A stretch of 64,000 bases of DNA, taken from contig NZ_JAERRL010000001.1 of assembly GCF_016741785.1 (NCBI RefSeq), positions 370,903 to 434,902 on the forward strand, given 5' to 3'. The DNA comes from Streptomyces sp. 7-21 (GTDB taxonomy: Bacteria > Actinomycetota > Actinomycetes > Streptomycetales > Streptomycetaceae). Shown here in pieces: positions 8,993 through 17,282 of this stretch. Positions within the stretch are counted from its first letter, which is position 1. Each line of letters begins with the position of its first letter. Below the pieces are notes generated by a model. The model saw nothing but the letters and a program-made list of their open reading frames with translations, was not told the origin of the DNA and ran no database searches. A program made the translations under genes and the position numbers.

Positions 8993-10039
8993 GTGCGCGA
9001 CGTCCGCAGCGCCAACCCTGCTGACCTGGAGCAGCTCGCGGACCTCCTTGACCACCAGGACGGCGGCACAGGCGTCGTGGCCGAACTCCAGCGGCTGTTC
9101 GTGCGTGCCAGTGACCTCGGGGCGCGCGATCTGCTGCGGCCGCTCGACCCGCTTCAGAGCTGGGCCAGCGAGACCGCCGCCGACCTGCGCACCCGGGCCT
9201 GCCTGCTGCGGGGCTGGACAACGGCAGGTGACATCTACGGGGTGTATGAGGACGCGAGCGTGCCGCTGGGCGCCGCGTACTACGGTCTCAGGGGCCTGCT
9301 GGCCTGGCGCCCGGGCAGCCCGCTGTCGGCCCCGCTTGGCATGGGTCCGACGTATCTCGCGCACTACGGCTCCACTGGCCGTGTCCCCAGCCGCTGGGCC
9401 GCCCGCCGTGCCACGTTCGGCGTCAACCAGCAGACCGCCCGCCTCCTGGGCGGCGACAACCGGCTGGCGCGGCGCATTTACCGGGCCGGAGCGCTGGGAA
9501 ACATGCGGAACGCCCAGCAGGTCAGCTTGTTGCGCCTGGGTTCCTTCCAGTACTCAACGGCCCGCACGGCAGGCGCTCACCGGCTCGCGTCGTTCGTGTC
9601 GGCGCTGAGCGAGACGAGCCGCGTGGCGGGCTTCATCCGCGGTGCGGGGATCGTCGGCAGCGCCTACAGCGTGCTGTCCGGAACCGCGGGCCTGCTCGCT
9701 CGGGGCAGTCCTGAGGAAGCCTTCGCGCAAGACGCTTCCGGCTATATGACCGAGGTGACGTCCGTAGCTTTTCAGTCCGCTCTAACGGCTGCCTTGCTCG
9801 CTCCTAACCCGTTTACGGTCGGAGCGACAGTGGGAATGGGTGTCGCTCACGGAATCGCCGTCGTGTGGAATGAGCGGGAGCGCCTGACCGACCCCCAGAC
9901 CTATGCACGCGTCGGCGAAGCGGCGTGGAGCGTGGTCACCGATCCCGTGACAGCGGTGACTGTGGCTGGGGAAGCCGTGGTGGGAGCCGCTGAAGATGCC
10001 GCACTAAGCGTGCTGGACGCTGTGGAGGATCTGCTGTGA
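8993..10039 (+). CDS. Helical protein of unknown function, possible type VII-style effector or partner
   Basis: No family is certain. The start GTG 8993 has GGAGG 7 nt upstream; GTG 8957 is a longer alternative without a site. The 348-residue protein starts with an amphipathic helical region (about 1-65) including LQSWASETAADLRTR, which resembles the ESX/WXG-like helical regions of Streptomyces proteins. Hydrophobic glycine-rich helices follow (about 215-310, including TAALLAPNPFTVGATVGMG), and could insert in a membrane. There is no signal peptide. The stop overlaps the next start (GTGA). A role in secretion or contact-dependent competition is only an inference from the architecture. Confidence 0.65.
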   Translation: MRDVRSANPADLEQLADLLDHQDGGTGVVAELQRLFVRASDLGARDLLRPLDPLQSWASETAADLRTRACLLRGWTTAGDIYGVYEDASVPLGAAYYGLRGLLAWRPGSPLSAPLGMGPTYLAHYGSTGRVPSRWAARRATFGVNQQTARLLGGDNRLARRIYRAGALGNMRNAQQVSLLRLGSFQYSTARTAGAHRLASFVSALSETSRVAGFIRGAGIVGSAYSVLSGTAGLLARGSPEEAFAQDASGYMTEVTSVAFQSALTAALLAPNPFTVGATVGMGVAHGIAVVWNERERLTDPQTYARVGEAAWSVVTDPVTAVTVAGEAVVGAAEDAALSVLDAVEDLL

Positions 10040-10635
10040 GGCGCCCGCTGTACAAAGAGTCCGGCTCACTCGCCTGGCCAGCTCTGTGGTTCTTCGGATA
10101 CCTCTCCTTCGTGGCATGGTGCGCCGCTGACGAAGAAATGCGTCGACGTATCGGCTTGTTCATCGTCTTCTGCGGTGCTGTGCTGCTTTGCTTCCTGATC
10201 CCCGTGCTCGGCTCCCTGCACGTCTTCTTTTTCCACCGGATCAGGCTGACGAAGAGCGTCCTGCGGGTCGGGTTCCAGCGGATTCCCGTATCCGAAATCG
10301 ATCCCGGATCTGTGGCGGAGGAGCAGGAGTTTCTGGCGGACCTCCACCGGGGTCCAGGGCCGCCCATTGTCCGCAGCGAGCGGGAGACGATGACCCGGCG
10401 ACGCCTGCACCGCGAAGGCCGGGCCCTTTTCGTCGGCGGGTCATGGGCCATTCCGCTCGGGCGGACGGCCGTTGTGGTAGCGCTTCGGTCTGGCGAGCCG
10501 GTGCAGATCGCCTCGCGGGACCCGCTGGCGTTCATCGCGGCGCTGGCCATGCTCACCGGAGCGGGGGCGACGGCGGCTCCCGTCGCCCCTCCGGCGACTT
10601 CGCCCCCGCCCGTTGCCGACGGCGTCACAGGGTGA
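10036..10635 (+). CDS. Small membrane protein, DUF3093-like
   Basis: The 199-residue protein has two N-terminal membrane spans (about 12-30 and 40-66) and a cytoplasmic domain. The segment RIRLTKSVLRVGFQRIPVSE and the later GGSWAIPLGRTAVVVALRSG resemble the PH-like fold of DUF3093 proteins, in which a membrane hairpin is followed by a small beta domain. The start GTG overlaps the upstream stop (GTGA), so it is coupled to the helical protein and probably works with it, for example as an anchor or protective partner; that is inference. The Ala/Pro-rich C-terminus appears disordered. It is convergent with gcvH only 21 nt away. Confidence 0.65.
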   Translation: MRRPLYKESGSLAWPALWFFGYLSFVAWCAADEEMRRRIGLFIVFCGAVLLCFLIPVLGSLHVFFFHRIRLTKSVLRVGFQRIPVSEIDPGSVAEEQEFLADLHRGPGPPIVRSERETMTRRRLHREGRALFVGGSWAIPLGRTAVVVALRSGEPVQIASRDPLAFIAALAMLTGAGATAAPVAPPATSPPPVADGVTG

Positions 10636-10656
10636 CTGCGGCCGTGGGCGGGGCGC

Positions 10657-11043
10657 TCACTCCTGCGTGAACTCCTCGTACTCCTGGGCTGACATCAGCG
10701 TCTCGGGCACTCCCTCGCTCTCGTCGACGCGCACCCGGAACAGCCAGCCGGAGCCGAACGGCTCCGAGTTGATCAGGGAGGGGTCGTCGACCGCGCTCTG
10801 ATTGATCTCTGTAACCTCGCCCGAGACCGGCGAGTACAGGTCGCTCACGGACTTGGTCGACTCCAGCTCCCCGCACGGCTCACCCGCGGTGACGCGCGAC
10901 CCGGCCGCGGGCAAGTCGACGAAGACGACGTCGCCGAGCGCGTCCGCCGCGTGCGCGGTGATTCCGACGGTGGCCACACCGTCCTGGGGGGCCGACAGCC
11001 ACTCGTGCTCCTTGCTGTACTGGAGTTCGGCCGGGTTGGTCAT
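10657..11043 (-). CDS. gcvH: Glycine cleavage system H protein
   Basis: GcvH carries the aminomethyl group from glycine on a lipoyl arm between the P, T and L proteins. The 128-residue length is normal and the lipoylated lysine is K64 in [10 protein letters not shown]. The start ATG at 11043 has AAGGAGAG upstream. It lies 52 nt after gcvT on the same strand and is almost certainly co-transcribed. In the Streptomyces order I remember, glyA and sdaA follow gcvH. Here they are missing and the unknown four-gene block begins instead. Confidence 0.95.
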   Translation of the reverse strand: MTNPAELQYSKEHEWLSAPQDGVATVGITAHAADALGDVVFVDLPAAGSRVTAGEPCGELESTKSVSDLYSPVSGEVTEINQSAVDDPSLINSEPFGSGWLFRVRVDESEGVPETLMSAQEYEEFTQE

Positions 11044-11095
11044 GACGGTGACTCTCCTTCGCGCGTGTCGCGTTCGGGTGTGTTCGGGTGGTTGC

Positions 11096-12247
11096 TCACG
11101 AGTCGCGCCGGTAGAACGGCAGTGCAACCACGTCGTACGGTTCCCGCGTGCCGCGGATGTCCACGGCCACATCCTGTGTCCCCGGCTTGGCGTGCGCCGC
11201 GTCCACGTACGCCATCGCGATGGGCTTGCCCAGGGTCGGCGAGGCCGCCCCGGACGTCACCTCGCCTACGACGGCGCCGTCCGCGTCCACCACCGGGTAT
11301 CCGGCGCGCGGCACCCTCCGGCCCCGGCTCACAAGGCCGGTCAGTACGCGCCGTCCCCCCGTCCCGTCCCCCTCCGCCTCCGCGGCGGCCTTGGCGGCCG
11401 ACAGCTTGTCACGCCCGACGAAGTCGCCGTCCTTGTCGAAGCGGACGACCCGGCCCAGACCGGCGTCGAACGGCGTGAGGCGGTCCGTCAGCTCGTGCCC
11501 GTACAGCGGCATCCCGGCCTCCAGCCGCAGCGTGTCCCGGCACGCCAGGCCGCACGGGACCAGGCCGTCGTCGCGCCCCGCCTCGGTCAGCGCCCGCCAC
11601 AGCGGCTCGGCGTCGGCAGGCGCACAGAACAGCTCGAAGCCGTCCTCGCCGGTGTATCCGGTGCGCGCGATGAGCGCCTCGCGCCCGGCGACCGTGCCGG
11701 GCAGGCCCGCGTAGTACCGCAGCCCGTCCAGGTCGGCGTCGGTGAGGCGGCCGAGGATGGCGGGGGAGGCGGGGCCCTGCACGGCGAGCAGGGCGTACGC
11801 GTCGCGGTCGTCGCGCACCGTGGCGTCGAAGCCGCTCAGCCGCTCGGACAGCGCCTCGAGGACGGTTCCGGCGTTGGCGGCGTTGGCCACGATCAGGTAC
11901 TCGTCCTCGGCCAGCCGGTAGACGATCAGGTCGTCGAGGATGCCGCCCGAGGCGTCGCAGATCATGGTGTACCGGGCACGGCCGGGACGCAGCGCGGCGA
12001 GCTTGCCGACGAGCGCGTAGTCCAGGAAGGCGCCCGCGCCCGGCCCCGTGACGGTGATCTCGCCCATGTGCGACAGGTCGAACAGGCCCGCCGCCGACCG
12101 CACGGCCTGGTGTTCGGCGCGCTCGCTGCCGTACCGCAGTGGCATGTGCCAGCCGGCGAAGTCGGTCATGACGGCACCCAGCTCGCGGTGGACGGCCTCC
12201 AGGGCCGTGGCGCGAGGGGCACGTTCGGCATCGGGCGTGACGGACAT
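11096..12247 (-). CDS. gcvT: Glycine cleavage system T protein (aminomethyltransferase)
   Basis: GcvT transfers the one-carbon unit from the H-protein aminomethyl group to tetrahydrofolate and releases ammonia. The 383-residue protein shows the family hallmarks [10 protein letters not shown] near the N-terminus, DLSHMGEI, and [14 protein letters not shown] in the middle. I chose ATG 12247 because GGAG is 9 nt upstream; a longer form from 12292 would overlap the intergenic region. No gcvP or lpd gene is in the window. The upstream gap to the divergent SseB-like gene is about 120 bp, too short for a tandem glycine riboswitch, and none was seen. Confidence 0.95.
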   Translation of the reverse strand: MSVTPDAERAPRATALEAVHRELGAVMTDFAGWHMPLRYGSERAEHQAVRSAAGLFDLSHMGEITVTGPGAGAFLDYALVGKLAALRPGRARYTMICDASGGILDDLIVYRLAEDEYLIVANAANAGTVLEALSERLSGFDATVRDDRDAYALLAVQGPASPAILGRLTDADLDGLRYYAGLPGTVAGREALIARTGYTGEDGFELFCAPADAEPLWRALTEAGRDDGLVPCGLACRDTLRLEAGMPLYGHELTDRLTPFDAGLGRVVRFDKDGDFVGRDKLSAAKAAAEAEGDGTGGRRVLTGLVSRGRRVPRAGYPVVDADGAVVGEVTSGAASPTLGKPIAMAYVDAAHAKPGTQDVAVDIRGTREPYDVVALPFYRRDS

Positions 12248-12306
12248 GGGCGCTAGCTCCGGGGGGTGACTGCCAGGTGCGCGGCCCATCATCGCACGCC
12301 GGGGGC

Positions 12307-12312
12307 TAGGGT
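12307..12312 (+). promoter_or_regulatory. Candidate -10 element for the first SseB-like gene
   Basis: TAGGGT matches the Streptomyces -10 consensus and lies 56 nt before the ATG at 12369. No convincing -35 was found. Confidence 0.35.
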
Positions 12313-12368
12313 GCCGGGGAACGATCCGTGAGAAGGAACGGTGGTGGCGACGGTATGGAGGGGGCGCG

Positions 12369-13139
12369 ATGAGTACCGAGCGGCCCGCTGGGCCCGGTTA
12401 CGGCGGCGGCTGGCCCAGCAACGAGCTGGAGGAGGCGCTTGCGGCTTCGCTCGGCAGGCCGGAGGCCGCCCCCACGCTGCTGAAGGTGCTGGCGCGCAGT
12501 TCGGTGTGGGTGCCGCTGCCCGAGGGCGGCGGCCCGGAAAGCCGCACGCTGCGGCTGCCGACGACCGAGATCAACGGCGGGGCGTACGTGCCGGTGTTCA
12601 GCTCGGCTGAGCAGTACCACCTCGGTGGCGCCTCGCACCTGTCGTTCGCCGTGGCGCCCGTGCCGGAGCTGGCGCGCGGCATGCCGCCGCAGCTCGGCAT
12701 CGCGGTCAACCCCGGCGGCACGGTGGGGCTTCCGGTGCCGCCCGCTGCCGTCGCCGAGCTGTGCCGCGACACCCCGGGCGAGCGGGTGCCCGGCGTGCCC
12801 TCCGGAGCGCGGATGCGGCTGTTCCAGCCCGACTGGCAGGACGAGCCGCTGGACTTCCTCGCGGCGTGCTCCCGTGAGCTGGCGCCGCTGTGGTTCGTCA
12901 GGAGCGGGCGGCGAGGGCTCGCCAGCGCGGAGGGCGGGCCCCCGTCGCTGTTCATCGGGGTGGAGACCGACCAGCTCGACGAGGACAGCCGGATCGCCGT
13001 CAACGAGGCGCTCGGTCGTGCGCTCGCGGCGCATCCGGTGGCGTGGCCGGTGCAGATGGTGCTGCTCGACGCCGCCGAGGACCCGGTCGTGGACTGGCTG
13101 CGTCACTGTGTGCGGCCGTTCTACACCCGGGAGGCGTGA
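12369..13139 (+). CDS. SseB-family protein (enhanced serine sensitivity)
   Basis: The 256-residue protein has the two-part SseB layout: an N-terminal domain with STxxYVPVFSS-type strands (INGGAYVPVFSSAEQ, about 58-80) and a C-terminal domain (about 150-256) with FIGVETD and HPVAWPVQMVLLD. SseB homologues were named from a serine-sensitivity phenotype in E. coli and have no proven biochemical activity. Placement next to glycine cleavage genes fits a link with serine/glycine balance. It ends in RPFYTREA, closely matching the RPFYDRDA near the end of the next SseB-like protein, so the pair probably arose by duplication. Confidence 0.85.
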   Translation: MSTERPAGPGYGGGWPSNELEEALAASLGRPEAAPTLLKVLARSSVWVPLPEGGGPESRTLRLPTTEINGGAYVPVFSSAEQYHLGGASHLSFAVAPVPELARGMPPQLGIAVNPGGTVGLPVPPAAVAELCRDTPGERVPGVPSGARMRLFQPDWQDEPLDFLAACSRELAPLWFVRSGRRGLASAEGGPPSLFIGVETDQLDEDSRIAVNEALGRALAAHPVAWPVQMVLLDAAEDPVVDWLRHCVRPFYTREA

Positions 13140-13171
13140 CGCGGCGGGGGAGGGACCCGGGCGCTGGCTCC

Positions 13172-13177
13172 TAAGCT
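13172..13177 (+). promoter_or_regulatory. Candidate -10 element upstream of a tiny reading frame
   Basis: TAAGCT lies 7 nt before the ATG at 13185, the spacing expected for a leaderless transcript. Confidence 0.4.
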
Positions 13178-13184
13178 GGTGGGG

Positions 13185-13226
13185 ATGTCCGCAGACGCGA
13201 GTCGCGAGGAGGGCCGTCCCACGTGA
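13185..13226 (+). CDS. Tiny upstream reading frame (13 codons) coupled to an sseB-like gene
   Basis: ATG 13185 opens the frame MSADASREEGRPT and stops at TGA 13224-13226, which overlaps the GTG start of the next gene (GTGA). It sits 7 nt after a TAAGCT -10 element, so it could be translated leaderlessly and feed ribosomes into the downstream gene. Its codons contain the GGAGGG ribosome-binding site used by that gene. It may instead be a chance frame. Confidence 0.4.
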   Translation: MSADASREEGRPT

Positions 13227-14005
13227 ACGCGGGGAGTGGCGTTGAGGACCTGCTGCCGCGGGTCACGGCCGACCGGCTCGACACGTACGAGGCCCTGCTG
13301 GCCGCGCTGGCCGAGGGCGAGGTGTGGATGCTGCTGTGGCACGGGCGCCCCGGCGATCCCGACGCCCAGTACGGGGCCGTCGAGGTCAACGGGCACGGCT
13401 ACGCCCCCTGTGTCACCTCGGAGCACGAGCTGCGGGCCAGTGGCTGGACCCGGGACTACGAGGTGGTCAGCGGCCGCGACATCGCCGCCGCGCTGTACCC
13501 GGACCACTGGGGGCTGTGGCTCAACCCGCACGCCCCGGGCGGGGGCCTGGGCGTGCCGTGGCTCGACCTGCGGCGCATCGCCGGCGGGCTTGACCGTCTG
13601 CCGGCCGGTCCGCTGCGGATCAGCGAACCGAGCATCAGCGCCGACGCGTTCTACGAGCAGCTGGCGCTGCACGCCCAGCGCACCCCGGTGCTGCGCAGCC
13701 TGCGCCGGGCGTGGGTCCAGCCCGCGCTGGGGCCCGCCTACCTGGTGATCGGGCTGGACGTGGACGAGCCGGGGGAGCGCAGCGCGGAGGCCGTGCGGCA
13801 GATGATGCGCCAGGCGCTGCCGGCGGTGCCCGAAGGACTGGCGGTGGGCACCGTCGCCATGGCGGACGCGTACGACCCGGTCGCGATGTGGCTGCGGGCC
13901 AACACCCGGCCGTTCTACGACCGCGACGCTCCGGCCGGGGCCGTGCCGCCGCAGCATCCCGGAGCGCTGCGGCAGCACGGGTACGGCTATCCGCGCCCTT
14001 ACTAG
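13223..14005 (+). CDS. Second SseB-family protein
   Basis: The 260-residue protein has the same SseB-like two-domain plan as the gene before it: an N-terminal region with DTYEALLAALAEGEVWMLLWHG and VNGHGYAPCVTSEHELRASG, and a C-terminal domain with AYLVIGLDVDEPGE and RPFYDRDA. The start is GTG 13223 with GGAGGG upstream. The tail is rich in Pro, Gly, His and Tyr (GQHP-type segment) and is probably disordered. It lies 83 nt after the first SseB gene on the same strand. Function is unknown beyond the family name. Confidence 0.8.
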   Translation: MNAGSGVEDLLPRVTADRLDTYEALLAALAEGEVWMLLWHGRPGDPDAQYGAVEVNGHGYAPCVTSEHELRASGWTRDYEVVSGRDIAAALYPDHWGLWLNPHAPGGGLGVPWLDLRRIAGGLDRLPAGPLRISEPSISADAFYEQLALHAQRTPVLRSLRRAWVQPALGPAYLVIGLDVDEPGERSAEAVRQMMRQALPAVPEGLAVGTVAMADAYDPVAMWLRANTRPFYDRDAPAGAVPPQHPGALRQHGYGYPRPY

Positions 14006-14227
14006 CGCGCCTCCCCGTTCCTTGTCTCTGCCTGATCACTTCCTCCACGCGGTTCTCCGCCGTTCGTGGCCAGGGCCGGTCGCCGGTCTGCGGCTCGATT
14101 GACCATGGCCGCAAGGAGACGTGCCCGTTGCGCACCCACCGCCACGCGCCGCCGGGCGGGCGTACACCGGCGGAAACGGGGCACCCGGAGGCGAGACCGG
14201 GAGCAGGAACGTCGAAAGGTGCGTCGC

Positions 14228-14701
14228 ATGCACGCCGTGAAGAGCACTCTGCCCGACACGACGGTGAAGGTGGTGGGTGAGGCTCTCCAGGGGGCCCTGG
14301 TGGACCTCGTCGACCTTTCGCTGGTCGCCAAGCAAGTGCACTGGAACGTCCTGGGGCCCCGCTTCCGCTCCGTCCACCTGCAACTCGACGAGGTCGTCAC
14401 CACGGCCCGCGGGCACGCCGACACGGTCGCGGAGCGTGCCGCCGCCCTCGGCGTTCCGCCGGACGGCAGGGCGGCCACCGTGGCGGCGTTCACCGGCATC
14501 GGCACGGTCAGCGAGGGCTGGCTGCGCGACACCGACGCCGTCCGCACCATGGTCGAAGCCCTCGGCGCCGTCATCGTCCGGATGCGTGAGCGGCTCACTA
14601 CGGTCGGCGAGGTGGACTCAGTGACGGAGGACCTGCTGATCCAGATCACCGCCGAGCTGGAGAAGCACCACTGGATGTTCCAGGCCGAGCACACCGGCTG
14701 A
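14228..14701 (+). CDS. dps: Dps-family DNA-binding ferritin
   Basis: The 157-residue four-helix protein should form a dodecamer that oxidises and stores iron and protects DNA. The ferroxidase-site residues appear as KQVHWNV and FRSVHLQLDEVV, the typical His and His/Asp/Glu cluster shared between subunits. The start ATG at 14228 has GAAAGG upstream; no N- or C-terminal DNA-binding tail of note is present. About 220 bp without a gene precede it, holding no promoter I can define. It is convergent with the MFS transporter gene. Confidence 0.92.
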   Translation: MHAVKSTLPDTTVKVVGEALQGALVDLVDLSLVAKQVHWNVLGPRFRSVHLQLDEVVTTARGHADTVAERAAALGVPPDGRAATVAAFTGIGTVSEGWLRDTDAVRTMVEALGAVIVRMRERLTTVGEVDSVTEDLLIQITAELEKHHWMFQAEHTG

Positions 14702-14751
14702 GAACCGCCGGTGCGGCATGGCGCGGGAGGTGACGCACTCCTGCGCGCCGC

Positions 14752-16032
14752 TCAGGCGTGCGGTGCCTGCGCGCCGGTACCGGCGCCGGCCGTGGTGTCC
14801 GCGGCACGGGCGGCCGGGGCGGCGGCGCCGTGGCGCGGGGCGGTGGCCGGAGCGAGGAAGACGGCCGCGGCGACGAACACGAGCACGGCGCCCATCGCCG
14901 CGCGCAGCCCGTAGTGATCGCCGAGGAAGCCGAGGCCGGGCGGCCCGACGAGGAAGGCGACGTAGCCGAGCATCGCCACCAGGCTGACGCGCGCTGCCGG
15001 GTCGGGGCCGGAATCACCGGCGGCGGACAGCGCGACCGGGAAGCCGAGCGAGGCGCCCAGCCCCCAGAACAGCACGGCCGCGCTGGCGGCCACCGGGGAG
15101 TCGACGAAGACCACCAGCGTCAGCCCGAGCGCCGCGGACACCGCGCTGGCGCGGACGACGACGGCCCGGCCGAACCGGTCGATGAAGAAGCCGCCGCTGA
15201 ACCGGCCCAGGGACATCGCTGCCGCGAAGCCCGCGTAGACGACCGACCCCAGCGTGTCGTCCAGGCCGTGGCCGTCGACCATCAGCAGCGGCAGCCAGTC
15301 GTTCGCGGCGCCTTCGGCCAGGGCCATGGCCAGGATGATCCCGCCGATCATGAGCAGCCGCGGGTCCTTCCACACCGGCCCGGCCGGCGCGGCGGTCTCC
15401 GCCTGGCCGTCGCCGCTCTGGCCGCCGTCCCGGCCGCCTCCGCCCGCTGCGCCGCGTGTCTTGCCCACCCCCGCCGGGATGGCGCGGATGGCGTGTGCGA
15501 ACAGCCCCACCGCGGCGGCGGCGATGGCGATCAGGTGCCACTGCACCGGAAAGTCGACGGCGGTGAACAGGATGCCGAGGCCCGCGCCGGCCACCGTGCC
15601 GAGGCTGAAGAACCCGTGCAGCGTCGGCAGCACCGCCCGGCCGGTGATCCGCTCCACGTCGGCACCGTCGATGTTGATCGCGACCTCGCCGCCGCCCACG
15701 CCCAGGCCGAACAGGAACAGGCCGGCCGTCACCACGGGCGCCGAGGAGACCAGGGTGCCGCCGCCGATGGCCGTCATGCTGACGATCACCAGCAGCGTGC
15801 CGCCGGCGGTGACCGGGCGCGTGCCCAGCCGGGCCACCAGCGCTCCGGAGCAGAGCACCCCGAGCATGGAGCCGACCGACAGCCCGAACAGCACCAGTCC
15901 CATCTGGGCGGTGGAGACGTCCAGCTGGTCCCGGATGTCGGGCGTCCTCGTCACCCAGGAGGAGATCGACAGCCCGGGCAGGAAGAAGAACACGAACAAT
16001 GCCCGCCGGCGGCGGCGCGTGGCGATGTCCAT
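14752..16032 (-). CDS. MFS transporter, YbjJ-like
   Basis: The 426-residue protein has about 12 membrane spans in two halves, separated by a Gly/Gln-rich loop near residues 185-215 ([13 protein letters not shown]). The first half carries WVTRTPDIRDQL and GLSVGSMLGVLCSGALVARLG, a version of the MFS motif A, close to the YbjJ group whose substrate is not established. I chose ATG 16032, which precedes TRRRRRALFVFFFLPGLS; the longer frame upstream is proline-rich and not protein-like. An efflux role is likely but inferred. The last 30 residues are Ala-rich. Confidence 0.82.
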   Translation of the reverse strand: MDIATRRRRRALFVFFFLPGLSISSWVTRTPDIRDQLDVSTAQMGLVLFGLSVGSMLGVLCSGALVARLGTRPVTAGGTLLVIVSMTAIGGGTLVSSAPVVTAGLFLFGLGVGGGEVAINIDGADVERITGRAVLPTLHGFFSLGTVAGAGLGILFTAVDFPVQWHLIAIAAAAVGLFAHAIRAIPAGVGKTRGAAGGGGRDGGQSGDGQAETAAPAGPVWKDPRLLMIGGIILAMALAEGAANDWLPLLMVDGHGLDDTLGSVVYAGFAAAMSLGRFSGGFFIDRFGRAVVVRASAVSAALGLTLVVFVDSPVAASAAVLFWGLGASLGFPVALSAAGDSGPDPAARVSLVAMLGYVAFLVGPPGLGFLGDHYGLRAAMGAVLVFVAAAVFLAPATAPRHGAAAPAARAADTTAGAGTGAQAPHA

Positions 16033-16215
16033 GGCAGGTGCTCTTTCGACGGGAGGAGCCGGCCCCCGCGGCGGGACACGCACTCTGGCGGGGCACAGGA
16101 AACCGGGAGCCTGCGCCGGCCCCCGGAAGTCAAGGACCAACGTACAGGCCCGGAAGGGCGCTGGGGCAGGAGCCAGCACCGTGACGGGGCGCACACGCGG
16201 CTCGGACGGCCCGGA

Positions 16216-16881
16216 TCAGCAGCGGCCGAGCATCTCCTCCAGCGCCTCCCGTTCGTCGTCGTCCACCGTCAGCTCGTACGCGTGCTTGACCTCGATCCAG
16301 CTGGTCGCGTACGTGCACCAGTAGTCCTCGCGCGGCGGGCGCCAGTCGGCCGGGTCCTGGTCACCCTTGGAACGGTTGGACGAGGCGCTGGTGGCCAGCA
16401 GCTGCGGGGCCGTCAGGTCGTTGGCGAACTCCTCCCGCCGCTCGTCCGTCCATGAGGCGGCGCCGGAGCGCCACGCCTCGGCCAGCGGCACCACGTGGTC
16501 GATGTCGACGTCGGAGGAGTCCGTCAGCGTCTCTCCGTCGTACGGGCTGTACCAGCTGCCCGAGACGGGGTCGCACTCGTCGTCGGTCTCCACGCCCTCG
16601 CCGTCCCGGCGCAGCACCAGCTGCCGGGTGGTGCAGCCGTCGCTGCTGCTCCAGTGCGGGAAGCGCTCCCGGGAGTAGCCCGACATGGACTCCTCGGGGG
16701 CGGCCGTCAGGCCCTCCAGCAGCTCGCCGGCGTCCCCGGACGGCGACGAGGACGCCGGCGGCGGCGACGCGGCCCGCTCGTCGTCCGCGGTCTCCTCCTC
16801 ACCTCCGCACGCGGAAACGGCGAACAGACACGGGATGATCCAACTGGCCGTCACTATCGCGGCGCGCGGGGCAGTTCTCAC
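16216..16881 (-). CDS. Lipoprotein HNH-family nuclease
   Basis: The 221-residue protein begins with a lipoprotein signal (hydrophobic run ending FAVSAC, lipobox Cys at about residue 25) and an acidic Ser/Pro linker. The C-terminal half has the HNH (DUF1524/GmrSD-like) nuclease pattern: DIDHVVPLAEAW, then ANDLTAPQLLATSASSNRSKG and YWCTYATSWIEVK. It should hydrolyse DNA outside the membrane, a role proposed for nutrient scavenging or defence in Streptomyces. The start is uncertain: GTG 16881 gives a clean signal peptide, and TTG 16899 is a slightly longer alternative. Confidence 0.85.
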   Translation of the reverse strand: MRTAPRAAIVTASWIIPCLFAVSACGGEEETADDERAASPPPASSSPSGDAGELLEGLTAAPEESMSGYSRERFPHWSSSDGCTTRQLVLRRDGEGVETDDECDPVSGSWYSPYDGETLTDSSDVDIDHVVPLAEAWRSGAASWTDERREEFANDLTAPQLLATSASSNRSKGDQDPADWRPPREDYWCTYATSWIEVKHAYELTVDDDEREALEEMLGRC

Positions 16882-16941
16882 GCCACCGAGGGTAGGCAAC
16901 GCCGCGGCGGCGCGGTACCGGGCCTCCCGGTGGCCGGGTGG

Positions 16942-17073
16942 TCAGAAGCGATGCCCGCAGGAACGGCAGACGTCGCGGGCGTCGGGGCAGGTCGCCCCGC
17001 ACTGCGGGCACTGCTTGAGCGCCATGGGCCTGGCCCGGAGCCAGAGTGCCGCTGCCTGGACTGTGCGTGTCAC
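16942..17073 (-). CDS. 43-residue zinc-ribbon protein
   Basis: A small frame from GTG 17073 (GGAGGG 8 nt upstream) reads 43 residues. The C-terminal half contains CPQCGATCPDARDVCRSCGH, with two CxxC knuckles spaced for one zinc ribbon. The N-terminal half (VQAAALWLRARP) is helical. Such short zinc ribbons often act as binding partners or nucleic-acid tags; no function can be assigned. An internal ATG at 17025 would give a 27-residue form holding only the ribbon. It is co-directional with the HNH lipoprotein gene, 60 nt upstream of it. Confidence 0.65.
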   Translation of the reverse strand: MTRTVQAAALWLRARPMALKQCPQCGATCPDARDVCRSCGHRF

Positions 17074-17282
17074 GGTCGCGTCCCTCCTGTGCGTGATCCC
17101 TGCTCCTGCCGGGGATTACCCAGATAGCGCCCTCCCAGGTGCCCGCTCGGGCGCGGCCGGATGCGTGCGCCGGGGCGCACGACGCTCACGCGGTTGCGAG
17201 CCGATCCGCCCTTGCGCTCATCGTGACCGTGGGCGTACACATCGTGATATCGCGTGTTCGCCGATCCCGGACGGGAGTCCCC

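Noticed and set aside
12248..12368. A glycine riboswitch upstream of gcvT
   Set aside because: The intergenic space is about 120 nt, too short for a tandem glycine aptamer, and no conserved glycine-aptamer elements were seen.
14006..14227. An N-terminal extension of Dps from 14066
   Set aside because: The extension is Arg-rich and unlike Dps N-termini, and ATG 14228 has GAAAGG at a suitable distance.
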